A stretch of 16,165 nucleotides of DNA. Source: JAUWQU01 sp964605095 (GTDB lineage: Bacteria > Planctomycetota > Phycisphaerae > SM23-33). The stretch lies in assembly GCA_964605095.1 (NCBI GenBank), contig CAZSBS010000097.1, positions 1 to 16,165 on the forward strand, in the 5' to 3' direction. The notes beneath the pieces were generated by a model that saw only the letters and a list, made by a program, of their open reading frames with translations, was not told where the DNA came from and did not search any database. Below are positions 13,384 to 16,165 of this stretch, piece after piece (the stretch's first letter is position 1; each line of letters opens with the position of its first letter). Position numbers and translations under genes: made by a program.

Positions 13384-15015
13384 GTGGCGTCTATTCTGGT
13401 CATCCAGGGCGCGGATAAGGATCGCGCATTCGACCTCTTCGATGGTGAGAACATCGTCGGCCGGGCCAACTGCGCGGTCAAGCTCAGCGACGGGACGGTC
13501 TCCCGCCGGCACGCCACGCTGGTGCCCCGCGGCGGCGCGTGGGCACTCGATGACCTCGGCTCAGCCAACGGCACGTACCTCAACGGCGTGAAGGTCACCC
13601 GCCCGACGGCCGTCCACCGCGGCGACCAGATCCGCTGCGGCACGACGCTGCTGGTCTTCGGGGGCGGCAAGCCCACCGAAGCCGCCATCGACCTGGACGA
13701 AAACGGCTCGCTCGTCGACGCCGCGATCGTCGCCACGCTGCCCAGCAACGAGGACTCTGTCATCATCCCCACCCCCGAGGCCGGGGCGGAGGCGATAGAG
13801 AACATCCGCGTCCTCTACGACCTCATGAACGACCTGGGGTCCACCTTCAACGTCCCCATGCTGCTTCAGAAGACCCTCGACAAAGTCTTCGACATCCTCA
13901 AGGCGGACCGGGGATACATCCTGCTGATCGGGGCGAACAACGAGCTTAGCCTCGAGGCCGCCCGCGTCGGCGAGGAAGTGCATGGCGGGCAGATCCCCAT
14001 CTCCCGGACGATCATCAACGAGGTCGTCAGCAAGAAGGTCGGCGTGCTGTGCTTCAACGCGATGAGCGACAAGCGGTTCGCCGCCGGCAAGAGCGTGCAC
14101 AACTTCGGCATCCGCACGGCCATCTGCGTGCCCATCAACGGGCGGGAGAGGATCCTCGGCGTCATCCACATCGATTGCAGCGTCTCGGAGCAGACTTACT
14201 CGACCGAGCAGCTCCGCCTGCTGACCGCCATCGGCTATCAGACCGGCCTGGCCATCGAGAACGTGAAGCTTCACCAGTCGGCAGTGCAGTCGGAAAGGCT
14301 CGCCGCGGCGGGCGAGACGGTGGCGTTCCTGAGCCACCACATCAAGAACATCCTCCAGGCCCTCGACGCCGGCGTCGACGTGGTGGAGATGGGCCTGACA
14401 GCCGACGACCTCGGCAAGGCCAAGTCCGCCTGGCCGATCGTCCAGCGGAACATCGAGCGGATCAACGGCCTGATCCTGAACATGCTCGCGTTCTCCAAGG
14501 CCCGCGAGCCCATCCTGGAGAACGTCAACGTCAACCACGTGCTCAAGGAGTGCGTCGAACTCGTGAGCCCCCGCGCCGACGAGCGCCAAGTCGCGCTGCT
14601 GACCGACCTGGACGACCTGCCGCCGATACCCGCCGACTCCGCCGGGCTGCACCAGGCGTTCCTGAACCTCATAGCCAACGCCCTGGACGCCGTCGAGGGC
14701 GAAACCGGCATCGTCACCGTCGCCAGCAAGTACGACTCCATGCACCGCAACGTGATCGTCCGCGTGATCGACAACGGCAGCGGCATCCCGCCCAGCCAGA
14801 TGGACCGCATATTCACGCCCTTCTACTCCTCGAAGGGCCAGAGGGGGACGGGTCTGGGCCTGGCCGTGGCGAAAAAGGTCGTCCAGGAGCACCAGGGAAC
14901 CATCGAGGTCCAGTCCAAGAAGTCCGAGGGCACCACGTTCACCGTCACCCTGCCCGCCATGCCGCGCGAAAGAGGCTCCGGCGACACCGACGGACTGGGC
15001 AAGACGATGGTGTAA
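13384..15015 (+). CDS. FHA-GAF sensor histidine kinase
   Basis: This protein of 543 residues is soluble by sequence; no signal peptide or membrane span is seen. An FHA domain (about 1-92) shows ENIVGRANCAVKL, SRRHATL and LGSANGTYLNG, the phosphothreonine-binding motifs. A GAF domain (about 138-300) follows, with KADRGYILLI and AICVPINGRERILGVIHID. The kinase has an H-box LSHHIKNILQAL (H318 or H319), an N-box LIANALDAV, DNGSGIPPSQ, FTPFYSSKGQ and GTGLGLAVAKK. It would bind a phosphorylated partner through FHA, sense a ligand or redox signal through GAF, and phosphorylate a response regulator encoded elsewhere, since no receiver is fused or adjacent. I chose GTG at 13384 because the FHA domain begins at once (ASILVIQG); an in-frame ATG at 13297 would add an untypical cysteine-rich stretch. 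The ribosome binding site is weak. Confidence 0.9.
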   Translation: MASILVIQGADKDRAFDLFDGENIVGRANCAVKLSDGTVSRRHATLVPRGGAWALDDLGSANGTYLNGVKVTRPTAVHRGDQIRCGTTLLVFGGGKPTEAAIDLDENGSLVDAAIVATLPSNEDSVIIPTPEAGAEAIENIRVLYDLMNDLGSTFNVPMLLQKTLDKVFDILKADRGYILLIGANNELSLEAARVGEEVHGGQIPISRTIINEVVSKKVGVLCFNAMSDKRFAAGKSVHNFGIRTAICVPINGRERILGVIHIDCSVSEQTYSTEQLRLLTAIGYQTGLAIENVKLHQSAVQSERLAAAGETVAFLSHHIKNILQALDAGVDVVEMGLTADDLGKAKSAWPIVQRNIERINGLILNMLAFSKAREPILENVNVNHVLKECVELVSPRADERQVALLTDLDDLPPIPADSAGLHQAFLNLIANALDAVEGETGIVTVASKYDSMHRNVIVRVIDNGSGIPPSQMDRIFTPFYSSKGQRGTGLGLAVAKKVVQEHQGTIEVQSKKSEGTTFTVTLPAMPRERGSGDTDGLGKTMV

Positions 15016-15125
15016 ACATAAGAAGAAGCGGCACGCTCGCGCAGACCCAAGAAGACTTCACGCGGACGATCATGAACCTTCGGTACGCTCGGAAACCTGC
15101 CTGCCGGCGGCAAGCATGAAAAGCC

Positions 15126-15149
15126 GAGGACGAGGACGAGAACGAGGAC
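15126..15149. repeat. Four hexamer units GAGGAC/GAGAAC
   Basis: GAGGAC, GAGGAC, GAGAAC and GAGGAC follow in tandem, then a decayed GATGGC. They lie 12 bp before the left arm of the long inverted repeat. The preceding 15016-15125 holds no supportable gene. Confidence 0.7.
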
Positions 15150-15160
15150 GATGGCTGTCG

Positions 15161-15408
15161 CCAGAATCGAACCCCGAAGGGGCTGGCGGTCCCGGCGCGC
15201 CGGGAGAGGTGAGCGTACCCGCGAACCTCCGGAACCAAACCCAATCAGAAAGAGCCCCGACAGGGGCGACGGCGAGTCCCGGCAGCACTTCAGGTTTGCC
15301 ATCGCCCCTATCGGGGCTCTGTGTAATTCTTGACAGGTTCCGGGGGTTCCCTTCGGTCACCCCTCCCGGCGCGCCGGGACCGTCGGCCCTTCGGGGCCAA
15401 GATTCCGG
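15161..15408. repeat. Long inverted-repeat element between the kinase gene and gyrA
   Basis: The outer arms are 76 nt (15161-15236) and 73 nt (15336-15408). They share, in mirrored order, a GATTC-type end, CCCCTTCGGGG-like hairpins, CTCCCGGCGCGCCGGGACCG, TCACC and GGTTCCGG. The 14-bp palindrome CCCGGCGCGCCGGG is perfect at 15191-15204 and 15365-15378. Inner arms AGAGCCCCGACAGGGGCGA (15251-15269) and its inverted copy (15302-15320) differ at one position in 19. The element fills most of the gap between two convergent genes and ends 10 nt before the gyrA stop, so it may terminate transcription from both sides. It has no open frame I believe. Confidence 0.8.
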
Positions 15409-15418
15409 TGTTCCCTTC

Positions 15419-16165
15419 CTATTCCTCTTCCTCTTGCTCCCGCTCTTCGTCGAGGCCATCTTCGCCGCCAGATTCCTCACCGTCCTCTTCAAGGTCTTCT
15501 TCTTCGACGACGTCGTCTTCTCCCTCGTCTCCCTCGTTCTCGATCTCTTCTTCCTCGTCATCGATGTTGGCGGCCCGCGAGCGGAACAGCTTGGCGTCAG
15601 GCTCGCCTTCGCCGCCCAGAGACATGTCCAGTTCGCCCTGCGTGTTGTCGTCGCTGACTACGCGTGCGACACTCACGAGCTTGTCGGACTCGCGCAGCCC
15701 TATCATCCGCACGCCCTGCGTGGCCCGGCCGATGATTCGCATATCCGCCAAGCCCATCCGAACGATCTTGCCCTGCGAGGTAATCAGCATCAGTTCGTCG
15801 GCGTCGCGCATGGCCTTCATCGCCACGACGCAGCCGTTGCGCTTGTTGGCCTTGATATTGATAATGCCCGATCCGCCTCGGCCCTGTAGGCGGTACTCAT
15901 CGAAGCTCGTCCGCTTGCCGTAACCGTTCTCGCAGACCGTCAGCAGCGTGGCCATCTCGTCGACGACAACCATGCCGACGACCTCGTCGTCCTTGCGAAG
16001 CTTTATGCCTTTGACCCCGGCCGCGGTCCGCCCCATCGAGCGGACCAGGGCCTCGGGGAAGCGAATCGCCTGGCCGTTCTTGGTCGCCAGCACGACCTCG
16101 TCGGTCCCGCGGGTCAGGGCCACGCCGATCATCACGTCGCCGTCCTGAAGCCCGGTCGCCTGGAT
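15419..16165 (-). CDS. gyrA: DNA gyrase subunit A, C-terminal part (gene continues beyond the window)
   Basis: The frame is open to the window edge, giving about 248 C-terminal residues. They form the last blades of the GyrA beta-pinwheel that wraps DNA: DEVVLATKNGQAIRFPEALVR, split here as DEVVLATKNGQ and AIRFPEALVR, then GRTAAGVKGIKL, NGYGKRTSFDEY, LQGRGGSGIINIKA, ELMLITSQGKIVRM and GRATQGVRMIGL. LQGRGGSG resembles a degenerate GyrA box; the canonical first-blade box would lie outside the window. The last 50 or so residues are almost entirely D and E, an acidic tail comparable in kind to the regulatory tail of E. coli GyrA but longer and more extreme. Gyrase introduces negative supercoils with GyrB. 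The identity could in principle be ParC, but the pinwheel blades and GyrA-type motifs favour GyrA. Confidence 0.9.
   Translation of the reverse strand: MQATGLQDGDVMIGVALTRGTDEVVLATKNGQAIRFPEALVRSMGRTAAGVKGIKLRKDDEVVGMVVVDEMATLLTVCENGYGKRTSFDEYRLQGRGGSGIINIKANKRNGCVVAMKAMRDADELMLITSQGKIVRMGLADMRIIGRATQGVRMIGLRESDKLVSVARVVSDDNTQGELDMSLGGEGEPDAKLFRSRAANIDDEEEEIENEGDEGEDDVVEEEDLEEDGEESGGEDGLDEEREQEEEE

Noticed and set aside
13561..14892. 443-codon minus-strand frame opposite the kinase gene
   Set aside because: Its composition (rich in V, D, G, H, L) is that of an antisense shadow; the opposite strand has clear FHA, GAF and kinase motifs.

Overview
The window is GC-rich bacterial DNA that I place in the Planctomycetota, most likely class Phycisphaerae. 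The grounds are two secreted proteins with the PEP-CTERM tail style of that group (PEPATL, then LALGGLA, then an arginine run), an FHA-GAF-histidine kinase fusion, hairpin-rich intergenic repeats, and a CdsA signature of the type I recall from this phylum. The taxonomic call is inference from protein style; no rRNA marker is present.

Layout. 1-668 is a repeat mosaic: a 282-bp inverted-repeat element carrying a decayed transposase tail, then smaller hairpins. 669-1549 holds a 5'-truncated-looking phage-type protein coupled by an ATGA overlap to a DUF488 protein. 1571-3786 (minus) is a two-gene operon for exported PEP-CTERM proteins, a formylglycine-generating-enzyme-fold protein followed by a seven-repeat HAF protein, with a recognisable promoter and near-duplicate gene leaders. 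4151-4340 is a fragment of a phage-type adenine-methyltransferase-like gene. 4670-7458 (plus) holds a RicT/YaaT-like PSP1 protein with acidic and basic tails, then cdsA. 7459-7848 is a mirror-ordered hairpin cluster ending 11 nt before polA (7849-10635, plus). 10849-12925 (minus) is a phosphate operon (DUF47/PhoU-like regulator and PiT transporter) preceded by a Pho-box-like repeat array. 13384-15015 (plus) is the FHA-GAF-histidine kinase. 15161-15408 is another long inverted repeat, and 15419 to the window end (minus) is the C-terminal part of gyrA.

Functional reading. Core functions (DNA replication and repair, DNA supercoiling, phospholipid precursor synthesis, phosphate uptake, RicT-type RNA maturation) alternate with accessory DNA: phage-derived remnants, exported proteins and repeats. 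The clearest operons are DUF47-pit and the PEP-CTERM pair.

The most striking unexplained layer is noncoding. Four unrelated long inverted-repeat or mirrored-hairpin elements, about 180 to 280 bp each, sit in gaps between genes: 48-329, 7573-7837, 10646-10825 and 15161-15408. A hairpin-rich 141-bp block also appears to be inserted in frame inside pit. In the polA-proximal cluster the mirrored hairpin copies show a compensatory base-pair change, which suggests selection on folded structure.
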